Source: Mangrovimicrobium sp033283325 (GTDB taxonomy: Bacteria > Pseudomonadota > Gammaproteobacteria > Pseudomonadales > Halieaceae). Taken from it: a stretch of 64,000 nt of DNA. The translations under genes and the position numbers were made by a program. The notes under the pieces are model-generated. The model had not been told where the DNA came from, did no database searches, and saw only the letters and a list, made by a program, of their open reading frames with translations. How positions within the stretch are numbered: position 1 is the stretch's first letter; each line of letters starts with the position of its first letter. The DNA lies in NCBI GenBank assembly GCA_033283325.1, contig JAWMQO010000002.1, positions 372,001 through 436,000 of the forward strand, in the 5' to 3' direction. Shown here piece by piece: positions 49,765-58,968 of the stretch.

Positions 49765-51963
49765 ATGCTGTTTGGCAGAAAGAAAAAAAATCCAATTATC
49801 CTGCGCGACAAGGGCGTGGTGGAGTGGAAGTACGCCACCTGTGGTTACTGTTCCACCGGCTGTTCGATCGAGGTGGGTGTCGATGAGCAGGGCGAGGCGG
49901 TTACTACCCGGGGCGTCGCCGACGCGCCGGTGAACCGCGGCAAGCTCTGTATCAAGGGCATCACCGAGGCGGAGATATTCAATGCTCCGGGCCGCGGCAC
50001 CGAACCGCTGTTGCGCGATCACCCCTACGATCCCTGGCAATCGCCGGGCTGGGACGCGGTGCTGGACAAAACCGCCGCCGAGTTCAAGCGCATTCAGGAA
50101 AAGTACGGTCGCGACAGTGTGGCGGTGGTGTCCACCGGGCAGATCCTCACCGAGGAGTTCTACACCCTCGGCAAACTCACCCGCGGTGTGATCGGTACCA
50201 ACAACTACGACGGCAACACCACCCTGTGCATGGCGTCCGCGGTGTCGGGATACAAGCGCTCCTTCGGCTCCGACGGCCCCCCCGGCTGCTACGACGATTT
50301 CGAGCACACCGATTGCCTGCTGGCTTTCGGTTCCAACCTGCCGGAGCAACACCCGGTGATCTACTGGCGCCTGAAGGAGGCGCTGGAAAAACGCACGTTC
50401 CCGATCGTGGTGGTGGACCCACGGGTGACCATGTTTGCCCAGTTCGCGGACATCCACCTGCCGGTCACCCCTGGAACCGACCTGGTGCTGCTCAACAGCC
50501 TCGCCCACGTGATTCTGGACGAGGGCCTGGCGGACCGCGAGTACATCAACGCGCACACCAATGGCATCGGGGAATTCGAGGAACTGGTGAAGCGCTACGA
50601 CCCGGTGAGCGCGTCGCGTATCTGTGGCATCGACGCGGACACTATCCGCAATGTCGCACGCCTCTATGCGAAGGCGGGGGCAGCCATGTCCATCTGGACC
50701 ATGGGCATCAACCAGAGCACCCACGGTTCCGACGGAGTCTGTGGCATCAACAACCTCAACCTGATTACCGGAAACATCGGCAAGCCGGGCGGCACGTCCC
50801 TGTCGATCACCGGCCAGTGCAATGCCATGGGCACCCGTGAGTGGTCTTCCTGCTCCGGCCTGCCCGGCTACCGGGCGCTGGAAAATCCCGCGCACCGGGA
50901 AGAGGTGGGCAAGTTCTGGAATGTGGATCCGGCGTTTTTCCCGGAAAAACGTGGCCTGTTCATGACTGATATCTTCCCGGCCATCGAGTCCGGGCAGATC
51001 AAGGCACTGTGGCTGGTCGCCACCAACCCGATGACCTCCATGCCCAATACCCATCGCATTCGCCGCATTCTGGAGAAACTGGAGTTCTGTGTGGTGCAGG
51101 ACGCCTACCAGGACGTGGAGGCGACCCAGTACGCCCACGCCTACCTGCCGGCATCCGTATGGGCCGAAAAAGAAGGCTGTTTCACCAACACGGAGCGCCG
51201 GGTGAATCTCGTTACCCAGGTCAAGCCGCCGTTAGCGAATTCCAGACCGGACCTGTGGATCTTCAACGAACTGGCCAAGCGCTGGCCCGCCGCGGAAAAA
51301 ATGCAGTGGCCGGAGCGCGCCTCCGGCGTCTTCGACGAAATGCGCGCCTTATCTGTCGGCACCGGCGCCAACGGCGAGGCGCGGATGCTGGATATCTCCG
51401 GCATGAGCCACGAGAAAATACTGCAGCAGCGGGGTATCCAGTGGCCCATGCGCGATGGCGACGACACCGGTAGCCAGCGCCTGTATGGCGACGGCGTATT
51501 CCAGTTTCCCGACGGCAAGGCCAAACTGCTGGCGCTGGACTGGGTGGACAACAACGAGAAGCCCGACGCGGACTTCCCCTTCTGGCTCAACAGCGGCCGG
51601 GTGGTGGAGCACTTCCACACCCGCACCCGCACCGGCAAGGTGGGCAACTGCAACAAGTTCAGTCCCACCCCCTACATGGAAATGAACCCGGACGCCGCGG
51701 CGGAGCTGGGATTGAAAAACATGGAGTACGTGCGCCTGGTATCGCGGCGCGGCGACGCGGTGGTGATGGTTCAGCTCACCCAGCGGGTGCCCTTCAACAT
51801 GGTCTTCATTCCCTTCCACTTCCACGACTGCGTCAACCGCCTGAGCCTCGGTCTGCTCGACCCGCACTCGCGCCAGCCTGCGTTCAAACAGTGCTCGGTG
51901 CGGGTGGAAAAAACCGACCAGGCCGAAGCGGCGAAAATGAACGCCCAGATGCGCGCCTTCTAG
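49765..51963 (+). CDS. Molybdopterin oxidoreductase, second nitrate-reductase-like enzyme
   Basis: A 732-residue cytoplasmic-type bis-MGD enzyme of the Nap/Nas/Fdh branch. The N-terminal [4Fe-4S] Cys are C26, C29, C33 and C62; the probable Mo ligand is C155 in TTLCMAS. GINNLNLITGNIGKPGG and SITGQCNAMGTREW are characteristic. There is no Tat signal, no BFD domain and it is about 145 residues shorter than NasA at 32287. Its partner is probably the FeS/DmsC fusion that starts 24 bp later. Placed right after nirBD, nitrate reduction is the likeliest reaction; an alternative oxyanion substrate is possible. Confidence 0.82.
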   Translation: MLFGRKKKNPIILRDKGVVEWKYATCGYCSTGCSIEVGVDEQGEAVTTRGVADAPVNRGKLCIKGITEAEIFNAPGRGTEPLLRDHPYDPWQSPGWDAVLDKTAAEFKRIQEKYGRDSVAVVSTGQILTEEFYTLGKLTRGVIGTNNYDGNTTLCMASAVSGYKRSFGSDGPPGCYDDFEHTDCLLAFGSNLPEQHPVIYWRLKEALEKRTFPIVVVDPRVTMFAQFADIHLPVTPGTDLVLLNSLAHVILDEGLADREYINAHTNGIGEFEELVKRYDPVSASRICGIDADTIRNVARLYAKAGAAMSIWTMGINQSTHGSDGVCGINNLNLITGNIGKPGGTSLSITGQCNAMGTREWSSCSGLPGYRALENPAHREEVGKFWNVDPAFFPEKRGLFMTDIFPAIESGQIKALWLVATNPMTSMPNTHRIRRILEKLEFCVVQDAYQDVEATQYAHAYLPASVWAEKEGCFTNTERRVNLVTQVKPPLANSRPDLWIFNELAKRWPAAEKMQWPERASGVFDEMRALSVGTGANGEARMLDISGMSHEKILQQRGIQWPMRDGDDTGSQRLYGDGVFQFPDGKAKLLALDWVDNNEKPDADFPFWLNSGRVVEHFHTRTRTGKVGNCNKFSPTPYMEMNPDAAAELGLKNMEYVRLVSRRGDAVVMVQLTQRVPFNMVFIPFHFHDCVNRLSLGLLDPHSRQPAFKQCSVRVEKTDQAEAAKMNAQMRAF

Positions 51964-51987
51964 AATGCGCAAGGATAAGAACGAATC

Positions 51988-53892
51988 ATGACTGTCGAAC
52001 TGTTTGAACCGATCGCCCGCTCGCGCAGGTCGCAATCGATTTTCCCGCTGCGGGAGAACGAGCCGGAATACGCCCGGCTCAATGACCCGAACACCCAGGA
52101 GCGCAACCGCTACGGCGATCTCATCGAGCTGAAAACCCTGGTGGACGAAGCGGTCTCGCTGAATATCAACGGTGTCAGCGAGATCGGTTTCAACCCCAAC
52201 CGGCACAAGCAGCACGCTTTTCACTTCACCGCGGACAACTGCATCGGTTGCCACGCCTGTGAGTCCGCCTGCTCGGAAAAGAACGACTTGCCGCCGCACC
52301 TGAGTTTCCGTTCCGTGGGTTACGTGGAAGGGGGCAGCTACCCCAATTACACCCGCATGAACATCTCCATGGCCTGCAACCACTGCGACGACCCGGTCTG
52401 TCTGAAGGGCTGCCCCACCCGGGCCTACACCAAGCACCCGGAATACGGCGCGGTGATCCAGGATCCGAACATCTGCTTCGGCTGCGGCTACTGCACCTGG
52501 GTCTGCCCCTACAACGCGCCGCAACTGGACCCGGTGGCGGGCCAGGTGGAGAAGTGCAATATGTGCGTGGACCGCCTGGAAGTCGGTCTCAAGCCCGCCT
52601 GTGTCTCCGCCTGCCTCGGCAATGCGCTGAATTTCGGTGTGGTGGAGAACACCCCGCAGAACCGCGAACAGATCGAGACCAGTATTCCCGGCTTCCCCGA
52701 CCCGGAGATCACCCATCCCAACATCCGCTTCCAGCAGACCCGCAGCATGCCCAGGGAGGTTACGCGCACCGATTCCATGCCGGTGAAGTACCAGCGGGAC
52801 GACAAGTCCGGTCGCTATCGCCCGGTGGTGGACCAGAAGGCCGGCAAGCTGCGTTCCTGGAATCTTTCCCGGCTCTCCAGCCGCGAGAATCCGCTGGTAG
52901 TGTTCACCCTGGCGACCCAGGCGGCCATCGGGATGATGGCAACGTTGTTCCTTGGCACCCTGTTCGGCGTGGCGCCGCTGGCCACTGTAGCCAACTCCCC
53001 CGCCTATCCCGCCGCCCTGCTCGGCAGTCTCGCGCTGGTCGGCCTTGGCCTGTTGATGTCGGCGATGCACCTGGGCAAGCCCCTGCGTTTCTATCGCGGC
53101 TTCAACAACTACCGCCACTCACCGGTTGCGAGGGAAGGGCTCGGCGCCCTGTTTTTCATGGTCTTCACCGGTCTCCACTTCCTTTGTGTACTGCCAACCC
53201 AGGGCTGGCTTCAATCCCTCCTGCCCTGGGTTGAGGCACTCGCCGGCCCGCTGGGTGGGCTGGCGCCCGTCTTCGGTGTCCTGGCTCTGGCGGCCGGCAG
53301 CGTATGCGTCTACTACATGTATCGCTGTTATCGGATCAAGGCGCGCCCCTTCTGGAATCACTGGCAGACCGCGACCTCCTTCGTCGGCACCGCGCTGCAC
53401 CTGGGCGCGATTGCAACCGCGCTGCTGGGCCTGCCCACACTGCTCCTGCTGGGTGAGCCGGTGGCGCCCCTGGCCATGGTTTGCGCCGGCCTGATGCTCG
53501 CCGGCCTGCTGCTCGAGGGAATTGGACTGTGGCGCCACGCTCACGACATGAACCTCGCCAACAGCGAGGGGGCCGTATCCCACTACGTGCAGTGCACGAC
53601 CTTCGGCAAGACCTACCTCCTGCGCAATGCGCTGCTCGGGGCCTCCACGGCGGCGCTGCTCGTGTTCCTCGGGCTGTCGCCGGACGGGATCGTAGCGATT
53701 GCCGGTCTCGCTGTTATTGCCACAATGGTGGCGGCGATGGCGCTCATTGGCCGCGCGCTCTTCTACGTCCTCGTGGTGCCCACAACCATGCCCGGTGCGT
53801 TCTTCTGGAAGAACAAGGGCTTCGAGGAACATGCCCGGGAAATCGGCCTCGCCAACATGCCCCAGGTCGGCGTGGTTCCCCACGCTCACTGA
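51988..53892 (+). CDS. Fused 4Fe-4S electron-transfer (DmsB-like) and membrane anchor (DmsC-like) protein
   Basis: A 634-residue fusion. Residues ~75-230 hold four cysteine sets for [4Fe-4S] clusters: CIGCHACESAC, CNHCDDPVCLKGC, CFGCGYCTWVC, and CNMCVDRLEVG with CVSAC. Residues ~305-610 form about eight membrane helices with the DmsC hallmarks HLGKPLRFYRGFNN and SPVAREG. The protein should pass electrons from quinol to the preceding molybdoenzyme. DmsB and DmsC are usually separate genes; here they are joined. No signal peptide, so the FeS part is expected to face the cytoplasm. Confidence 0.85.
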   Translation: MTVELFEPIARSRRSQSIFPLRENEPEYARLNDPNTQERNRYGDLIELKTLVDEAVSLNINGVSEIGFNPNRHKQHAFHFTADNCIGCHACESACSEKNDLPPHLSFRSVGYVEGGSYPNYTRMNISMACNHCDDPVCLKGCPTRAYTKHPEYGAVIQDPNICFGCGYCTWVCPYNAPQLDPVAGQVEKCNMCVDRLEVGLKPACVSACLGNALNFGVVENTPQNREQIETSIPGFPDPEITHPNIRFQQTRSMPREVTRTDSMPVKYQRDDKSGRYRPVVDQKAGKLRSWNLSRLSSRENPLVVFTLATQAAIGMMATLFLGTLFGVAPLATVANSPAYPAALLGSLALVGLGLLMSAMHLGKPLRFYRGFNNYRHSPVAREGLGALFFMVFTGLHFLCVLPTQGWLQSLLPWVEALAGPLGGLAPVFGVLALAAGSVCVYYMYRCYRIKARPFWNHWQTATSFVGTALHLGAIATALLGLPTLLLLGEPVAPLAMVCAGLMLAGLLLEGIGLWRHAHDMNLANSEGAVSHYVQCTTFGKTYLLRNALLGASTAALLVFLGLSPDGIVAIAGLAVIATMVAAMALIGRALFYVLVVPTTMPGAFFWKNKGFEEHAREIGLANMPQVGVVPHAH

Positions 53893-54047
53893 GCCTGCTT
53901 ATCGCGATGCGGTGGTCTTACGGGCGCCGCATCGCGATGAACACGCTTCGCTTCCCCTTCGGTTTCGGCAACAGGCATGGGACCGCTGATCCAAAACCCG
54001 CTATCCTTTTTTCTCCATCTGCAAATTTCATCCCCGGAGAATAAAAA

Positions 54048-54608
54048 GTGAGCGAAACCGACTTGACCCCCGAACTGCTGGCCTTTGTCCGCGAACAGAA
54101 GGACCGCCAGGAAATCCACGACTGCCTGATGCGCTACGCCCGCGGGGTGGATCGACTGGACAAGGAACTGATGGCCTCCGCCTACCATCCCGATGCCTAT
54201 GACAAGCACGGCATCGCGGAGGGCAATCCGAGCGACTTCTGTGACTGGGCCATCGGCATGCACGGTTCCACCCAGGCCGGTCACCAGCACATCATCAATA
54301 ACCACAGCGTGGAAATCGATGGTGATGTGGCCCACGCCGAAACCTATTTCAGCTTCTGGGGGGAGAACAACGAGGGGCCGCCGTTACTCGCTTTCGGGCG
54401 TTACATCGATCGTTTTGAAAAGCGCGATGGGAAGTGGGCAATTGCCTACCGGGTCTGTATGACCGAGCAGACCGGGCATTTCATTCCGACAAACTATCCG
54501 CAGGAGGTGCGGCAGGCGTCCAACTCAACGGGGCCCTGCACCCGGGACAAGCGGGACCTGTCTTACGTAAGGCCTCTGGTCCCGGGAGCGGTTGTAGCCC
54601 GAGAGTAG
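54048..54608 (+). CDS. SnoaL-like nuclear-transport-factor-2 fold protein
   Basis: A 186-residue soluble protein of the SnoaL/NTF2 fold: EIHDCLMRYARGVDRLDKELM at the start and RYIDRFEKRDGKWAIAYRV at the end of the barrel are typical. Members are isomerases, dehydratases or ligand-binders; activity cannot be stated. The start is GTG at 54048 with GGAGAA upstream. It follows the FeS/DmsC gene by 155 bp, possibly as an independent unit. Confidence 0.82.
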   Translation: MSETDLTPELLAFVREQKDRQEIHDCLMRYARGVDRLDKELMASAYHPDAYDKHGIAEGNPSDFCDWAIGMHGSTQAGHQHIINNHSVEIDGDVAHAETYFSFWGENNEGPPLLAFGRYIDRFEKRDGKWAIAYRVCMTEQTGHFIPTNYPQEVRQASNSTGPCTRDKRDLSYVRPLVPGAVVARE

Positions 54609-54628
54609 GCAGGCTGCGGTGTGGATGC

Positions 54629-55090
54629 TCAGCCCAGGCTCTGCGCCGCCGGGCGCTCCTCGCCGATGACGTAGAGCGCAGGCTGGACCGGGCGGTAACC
54701 CTCAACGACCACTTCGGACAGGGTCTCAAGCGCTCTTTGCCAGGCATTTTTGGTTTCGGCGGAAATGTCACCGAGGGCGCGCAGTATCGTCCACAACAGG
54801 GCGTCACGCGCGAGTTTGAGTTCCGCCGGACCTATGCCCTCACGGCGCAGTCGGTGCCCGATCGCGCGCAGCGCGGGGGTCAGGTTATCCACCAGGTCAA
54901 GCGTGGCGACCGCGGTGTTGAACAGTGCCAGCAGCAGGGGGGCCTGGTTGCGGGTCGCGCGTTCCAGGCCGAGACGCACTCCCGGTGCGGTCTTGGTCAG
55001 GCGCTGCTGAAACAATACGGCGAATGCCTCCGAGGGGGGAGAGATGGCTGCCCAGGATTGCTGTACCAGCGCGATCTGATTTGGTGTCAT
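54629..55090 (-). CDS. Globin-fold protein lacking the usual proximal His
   Basis: A 153-residue globin-like protein (IALVQQSWAAI helix A, FAVLFQQRL helix B, LLLALFNTAVATLD helix E, then AIGHRLRREGI). In flavohaemoglobin-type globins the F-helix reads A-x-G/A-x-x-H; here the expected His position is Leu 81, and His 79 lies two residues earlier. Either His 79 takes the role or heme binding is lost. Cys-free. It is convergent with the SnoaL gene and close to nitrate genes, where NO or nitrite chemistry is plausible. Fold call is fairly secure; heme status is not. Confidence 0.72.
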   Translation of the reverse strand: MTPNQIALVQQSWAAISPPSEAFAVLFQQRLTKTAPGVRLGLERATRNQAPLLLALFNTAVATLDLVDNLTPALRAIGHRLRREGIGPAELKLARDALLWTILRALGDISAETKNAWQRALETLSEVVVEGYRPVQPALYVIGEERPAAQSLG

Positions 55091-55471
55091 CCCTTGGTTA
55101 TTCCTGCATTAAAAATACGCCCCACACCGACGATACCGAATGCCGGGCGGGGCGCCATTGCCCTGGATGGTCTTGGTAGTCCAGATCCCCCGGCGCGATG
55201 CTTCCAGCCGTCGAAAAACAGGACCAACCACTGAGGACAGAAGCAGGAACTGTGCCAACTAGCTAAGTCATTGAATTATCGGTGTAAACATTGGGGTGCC
55301 CGGTGGCGAATGCGGGCATTTCACGGATGGCGGTGCATTTCCTGCACCATCGCGGGGCCAGCGCCGCCCGGGGCGTCGCCACGGCGTCGTCCCGCCCACT
55401 TCGAGGCCTCGCGCGGGGCGTGGCGGCATTGGCCCCGCCGGAGCTTGAAGGTGATCGAAGTGGTTCCGACC
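55091..55471. other. Gene-free interval
   Basis: I see no gene in these 381 bp. There is a hairpin GGTGCA-tttcc-TGCACC (55332-55348) with a few further pairs outside, and a GC-rich stretch (55350-55450). The globin promoter should lie near 55095-55160, but no convincing -35/-10 was found. Confidence 0.5.
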
Positions 55472-56077
55472 TCAGCGGGGGCAGGTGGAAATGGTCAGTG
55501 AGGGATTGCGAATCTCCAGCACGCCGTTGGCCTGGTGCAGCAGGCCGGCGAGCACAGCGGATTTCCCCGGGGGCAGGTCCAGATTGACGCTGACCTCTGC
55601 CCAGTCGCTGGCCCCCATGTGAGGTTCATGTTCCAGGACGGAGCGCAACACCTGCCGGCCCTGTTTTTGCACAGTGATGGAAAGGCCGCCACCCTGCTTG
55701 AACCCGTGGAAGGGGTCCGGTGGCTGCAGGTCGAGCTTGATCTCTGCCCGGTAGTGCAGTTTCCGGCCAGGTACCCCGCTGGTGTCGATGGCCTGGCTGA
55801 CCAGTGCCCAGGGTTCCTTGCCGGTTTTGCGGATACTGAGAACGCCGTCCTCGACCTCGTAGGCGAAGGAGCCGATGCCCGCATGCTCGGAGATGGACCA
55901 CTGCCAGTTGCGCCGTGCACCAGTTAAGCTGCTGAAAGCGGGGTCAGCCAGCAGATTGGCGCTCCCATCACATGCTGGTGCGGCATCTTTTGAGCCACAG
56001 GCCGCGAGCTGTATACAAGCTCCAAGCAGCACGCAGGCCGCCAGTTGCGGAAACCGTCGCGTTTTTCTGGACAGCAT
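55472..56077 (-). CDS. Predicted lipoprotein
   Basis: A 201-residue protein with a basic, hydrophobic N-terminus and a lipobox LAAC (Cys 27), so it is probably anchored to the outer membrane. The mature part looks like a beta-sandwich, carbohydrate-binding-module type (ANLLADPAFSSLTGARRNW, WALVSQAID, KLHYRAEIKLDL). I recognise no enzyme motif. It is divergent from the class II aldolase gene. The function is unknown. Confidence 0.75.
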   Translation of the reverse strand: MLSRKTRRFPQLAACVLLGACIQLAACGSKDAAPACDGSANLLADPAFSSLTGARRNWQWSISEHAGIGSFAYEVEDGVLSIRKTGKEPWALVSQAIDTSGVPGRKLHYRAEIKLDLQPPDPFHGFKQGGGLSITVQKQGRQVLRSVLEHEPHMGASDWAEVSVNLDLPPGKSAVLAGLLHQANGVLEIRNPSLTISTCPR

Positions 56078-56215
56078 AGGAATCCCCCGGGAACACCGCG
56101 CGGAACGGCGCGGAGGGGCAACTTTAGCACAGCTGTCGGTCCTCTCGGCAAAGGGGATTGCACCGGCGGTACGCTGTGGGTGAGTATGGTCCCGTGCAAT
56201 GGTTGGCGATTCGGG

Positions 56216-56893
56216 ATGGACGGCATGGGCCTGTATGGGAATGATCGGCGGAGCAGGGCGGAAGTCGTCGGCGCGCTGCGCACGATGGCAGCGCGCGGCC
56301 TGAACCAGGGAAGCTCGGGCAATGTGTCAGTGCGCATTCCCGGGGGCATGCTGGTCACGCCGACCGGGCTGGCGCCAGACACGCTGGTGCCGGAGCAGGT
56401 GGTCGCAATGGGCCTGGATGGGGAAATCGCAGCGGGAGAGTGCACCCCCTCCAGTGAGTGGCGCATGCACGCCGACCTCTATCGCGCGCGCCCCGAAGTG
56501 CATGCAATCGTGCACTGCCACTCGCCCTACGCCGCCATCCTCGCTTGCGCCCGTCGGGAAATACCGGCAATGCACTATATGGTGGCCGGTGCGGGCGGTA
56601 CCCGGATTCCGCTTGCCGACTATGCGACCTTCGGCACCGCGGCCTTGTCCCGCGCCGCCCTGGATGTCCTCCAGGGGGTCTCCGCCTGCCTGCTGGCCAA
56701 CCACGGCCAGCTGGCGCTGGGCCCCGATCTCCCGGCAGCGCTCAAGCTGGCTTCACTGGTGGAAGAGATGGCGCACTGCTACTGGGGGACGCTGGCGATT
56801 GGCGGCCCCCATGTCCTGAGCGAGGGTCAGATGGAGGACGTGCTGGCGAGCTTTGCCACCTACGGACAGCAGGCCCCTGCGGGAGGTTCTTGA
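56216..56893 (+). CDS. Class II aldolase/adducin-family protein
   Basis: A 225-residue zinc-dependent aldolase of the FucA/AraD fold. QGSSGNVSVRIPGGMLVTPTG binds substrate phosphate, HCHSPYA gives two zinc His, and ANHGQLALG the third; SSEWRMH carries the catalytic acid. Members cleave sugar phosphates or epimerise pentose phosphates, or act in methionine salvage; no phosphate substrate can be named. The start is uncertain: ATG 56216 or 56225. The MFS gene follows after 50 bp. Confidence 0.85.
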   Translation: MDGMGLYGNDRRSRAEVVGALRTMAARGLNQGSSGNVSVRIPGGMLVTPTGLAPDTLVPEQVVAMGLDGEIAAGECTPSSEWRMHADLYRARPEVHAIVHCHSPYAAILACARREIPAMHYMVAGAGGTRIPLADYATFGTAALSRAALDVLQGVSACLLANHGQLALGPDLPAALKLASLVEEMAHCYWGTLAIGGPHVLSEGQMEDVLASFATYGQQAPAGGS

Positions 56894-56943
56894 TCCAGCT
56901 GCCCGGGTAGTGCGTAGGAAGGTCGAGAACTCGGGGAAGTATT

Positions 56944-58200
56944 TTGCAGGCAGGCGGCACCAGTAAAACAAACGGGGAGCAGCGTCGGGCATTCCGCTGC
57001 CAGTTGTCGGCGCTGTCCCTCACCAAGCTCGGCGACGCGCTGGTCAGCAGCCGCCTGGTGCTGGCATGGATGCTGAGCGCTATCGGCGCCCCGGCTTTCC
57101 TGGTCTCGATGTTGGTGCCCCTGCGTGAGTCCCTCGCCCTGTTACCTCAGCTCTTTGTCGCTGCCTGGGTCCAGCGCTTTCCTGTACGCAAGTGGTTCTG
57201 GGTGCTGGGAAGTGCCGGCCAGGCTCTTGCGCTGTGCGGGATGCTGGTGGCGCTGCTCACGCTCCCTGGAACTGCCGCCGGCCTGTTCATCGTGTTCTTC
57301 CTGGCGCTGTTCAGTCTGTCGCGCGGTGTCTGCTCTGTGGTGGCAAAAGACGTGCTGGGGAAAACGGTTCCCCGTCTTCGCCGGGGGCGTCTCTCCGGGC
57401 TGGCGGCATCCGTGTCCGGTCTGGTCTCCCTGGGGGTGGCGGCGCTGATCTGGTGGTCGCCCGGATCACTGCCGGGTGGGGAGGATGTCCATCTTTTCGC
57501 CGCGTTGCTTGGTGTCAGCGCCCTCCTCTGGGTGCTCGCCGCCCTGATATACAGTGCGGTGCCGGAGGTCGCGGGGGAGGTGCAGGTTAGTGGCGATGTG
57601 CTGCGGGAGGGCCTGCGCAGCCTTGGCCTGCTGAGGACCGACCGGCAACTGCGGCAGTTCATACTGGCGCGCATGCTGCTGGTCGCCACGGCGTTTGCGA
57701 TTCCCTACATCGTCGTCACTATCCAGCGCGCCGGTGGCAGCGGGGTAGGAGGGCTCGCTGCCCTCATGTTGGCCGAAGGTGCTGCAGGGCTGGTGTCCGG
57801 GGCTTTCTGGGGTATCTGGTCTGATAGGGCCGCGCACAGGGTAATGGCTGCATCGGCGGCGCTGGGGGGAGTTGTGATCGGGCTCTGTCTCTTGCTGGAG
57901 AGCGAGGCGCGGAACTGGCTGGCCCAGCCGCTGCTGGGGGCCGCCCTCCTGTTCATCGCCGCTGTCGCTCACCACGGGGCGCGGATCAGCCGTGCGACCT
58001 ATCTCGTCGACATGTCCAATGAGAGCAATCGCCTGCGCTACACGGCAGTGAGCAACACGGTGATGGGATTCCTGCTGCTCTCCGGTATTGGCCTGGGTCT
58101 GCTGGATGCCCAGCTTGGCACAAAAGCGGTGTTGTGCTTCCTGCTGGCAATGGCCTTGCTGGCGACCTTGCGCTGCCTGCGCCTGCCCGCTATCGATTAA
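56944..58200 (+). CDS. MFS-type membrane transporter
   Basis: A 418-residue protein with about 11-12 predicted helices and the basic loop PRLRRGRLSGL between helices, in the style of MFS permeases. Helices begin near residue 40, and the first ~25 residues are polar. The start is TTG at 56944 with GGGGAAG upstream; other starts cannot be excluded. Substrate unknown. The class II aldolase 50 bp upstream could be a metabolic partner. It is convergent with the EctR gene. Confidence 0.75.
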   Translation: MQAGGTSKTNGEQRRAFRCQLSALSLTKLGDALVSSRLVLAWMLSAIGAPAFLVSMLVPLRESLALLPQLFVAAWVQRFPVRKWFWVLGSAGQALALCGMLVALLTLPGTAAGLFIVFFLALFSLSRGVCSVVAKDVLGKTVPRLRRGRLSGLAASVSGLVSLGVAALIWWSPGSLPGGEDVHLFAALLGVSALLWVLAALIYSAVPEVAGEVQVSGDVLREGLRSLGLLRTDRQLRQFILARMLLVATAFAIPYIVVTIQRAGGSGVGGLAALMLAEGAAGLVSGAFWGIWSDRAAHRVMAASAALGGVVIGLCLLLESEARNWLAQPLLGAALLFIAAVAHHGARISRATYLVDMSNESNRLRYTAVSNTVMGFLLLSGIGLGLLDAQLGTKAVLCFLLAMALLATLRCLRLPAID

Positions 58201-58228
58201 GCCGGCTACGGCGGCCTGTGACGCTGGT

Positions 58229-58792
58229 TCAGGCGTCGTTACCGGGCGCGACGTCGGCGTAGCCCACGCCCTCGTCGGTCAGTTGGTAACGGTCGAGGTT
58301 GCCCACATCCAGAACCGGCGAGGCGTCGATGTCCTGGGCGTCCATCATGTGGGCGATCCGCTGCAGGGAGGCGATGATCATGGTCTGCTCCCATTCATGG
58401 AGGTTCGAGAACTGCCTGGCGAACTGGTCCTGCAGGGGCATGGGGGCATCCTTCAGGACCTGCACTCCGGCCTCCGTCAGGCAGGCATGTACCTTGCGGC
58501 GGTCTTTCTGGGAGCGCTCGCGGTAGACATAGCCGCGGCGCTCGAGACGGTCGAGGATGTTGGTTACGGTCGCCTGGCTGAGGCTGACCTCGCTGGCCAG
58601 GTCGCCGATCGTGGTTCCGCCCTCACCCTTGCGGATGGCCTGCAGCAGCAGAATCTGCGGTGCGGTCAGCCCCGTGGTCTTGGAGAGGTGCTTGGAATGC
58701 AGGTCAGTTGCCCGGATCACCCTCCGCAGGGCAATCAACACTTCTGCTATTCGATCCAACTCTGCGCGTTCCTGTTCTGCGGGGTTGCCCAT
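58229..58792 (-). CDS. ectR: MarR-family regulator of ectoine genes (EctR-type)
   Basis: A 187-residue winged-helix regulator. GLTAPQILLLQAI begins the DNA-binding part, LSQATVTNILDRLERRGYV is the recognition region, and RSQKDRRKVHACLTEAG the wing. The long C-terminal extension (~60 residues, LHEWEQTMIIASLQRIAHMM) agrees with EctR1-type proteins. It is divergent from ectA and shares a 212-bp region, the usual site where EctR represses ectABC-ask. The gene symbol is inferred from position. Confidence 0.88.
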   Translation of the reverse strand: MGNPAEQERAELDRIAEVLIALRRVIRATDLHSKHLSKTTGLTAPQILLLQAIRKGEGGTTIGDLASEVSLSQATVTNILDRLERRGYVYRERSQKDRRKVHACLTEAGVQVLKDAPMPLQDQFARQFSNLHEWEQTMIIASLQRIAHMMDAQDIDASPVLDVGNLDRYQLTDEGVGYADVAPGNDA

Positions 58793-58884
58793 TATACGCA
58801 GAGCGGACGCGGAATGTTGCGGCGCCTTGATTTTTTGATTACTGATAAATTTCTCCGTCTTTACCGACCGTGTTTGTCTGTAAA

Positions 58885-58892
58885 TATTTAGT
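58885..58892. promoter_or_regulatory. Possible EctR binding half-site
   Basis: TATTTAGT lies in the ectR-ectA gap, in an AT-rich run (58881-58915). It matches from memory one half of the EctR1 box reported in methanotrophs, but the second half here is imperfect. Low confidence. Confidence 0.3.
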
Positions 58893-58939
58893 CATATAAA
58901 CATAATCTATGTGAATGATTGGCATATTATGCTGATTTC

Positions 58940-58968
58940 TTGAGAAAAATAAATAGTTTCGGTATAGT
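58940..58968 (+). promoter_or_regulatory. Sigma-70 promoter of the ectoine operon
   Basis: TTGAGA (58940-58945) and TATAGT (58963-58968) with a 17-bp spacer, 5/6 matches each. The start would be near 58975, giving a ~30-base leader before ectA. Confidence 0.7.

Noticed and set aside
55271..55501. Small plus-strand frame of 76 codons between globin and lipoprotein genes
   Set aside because: Trp/Arg/Pro-rich with no ribosome site or similarity, and it runs into the lipoprotein 3' end.
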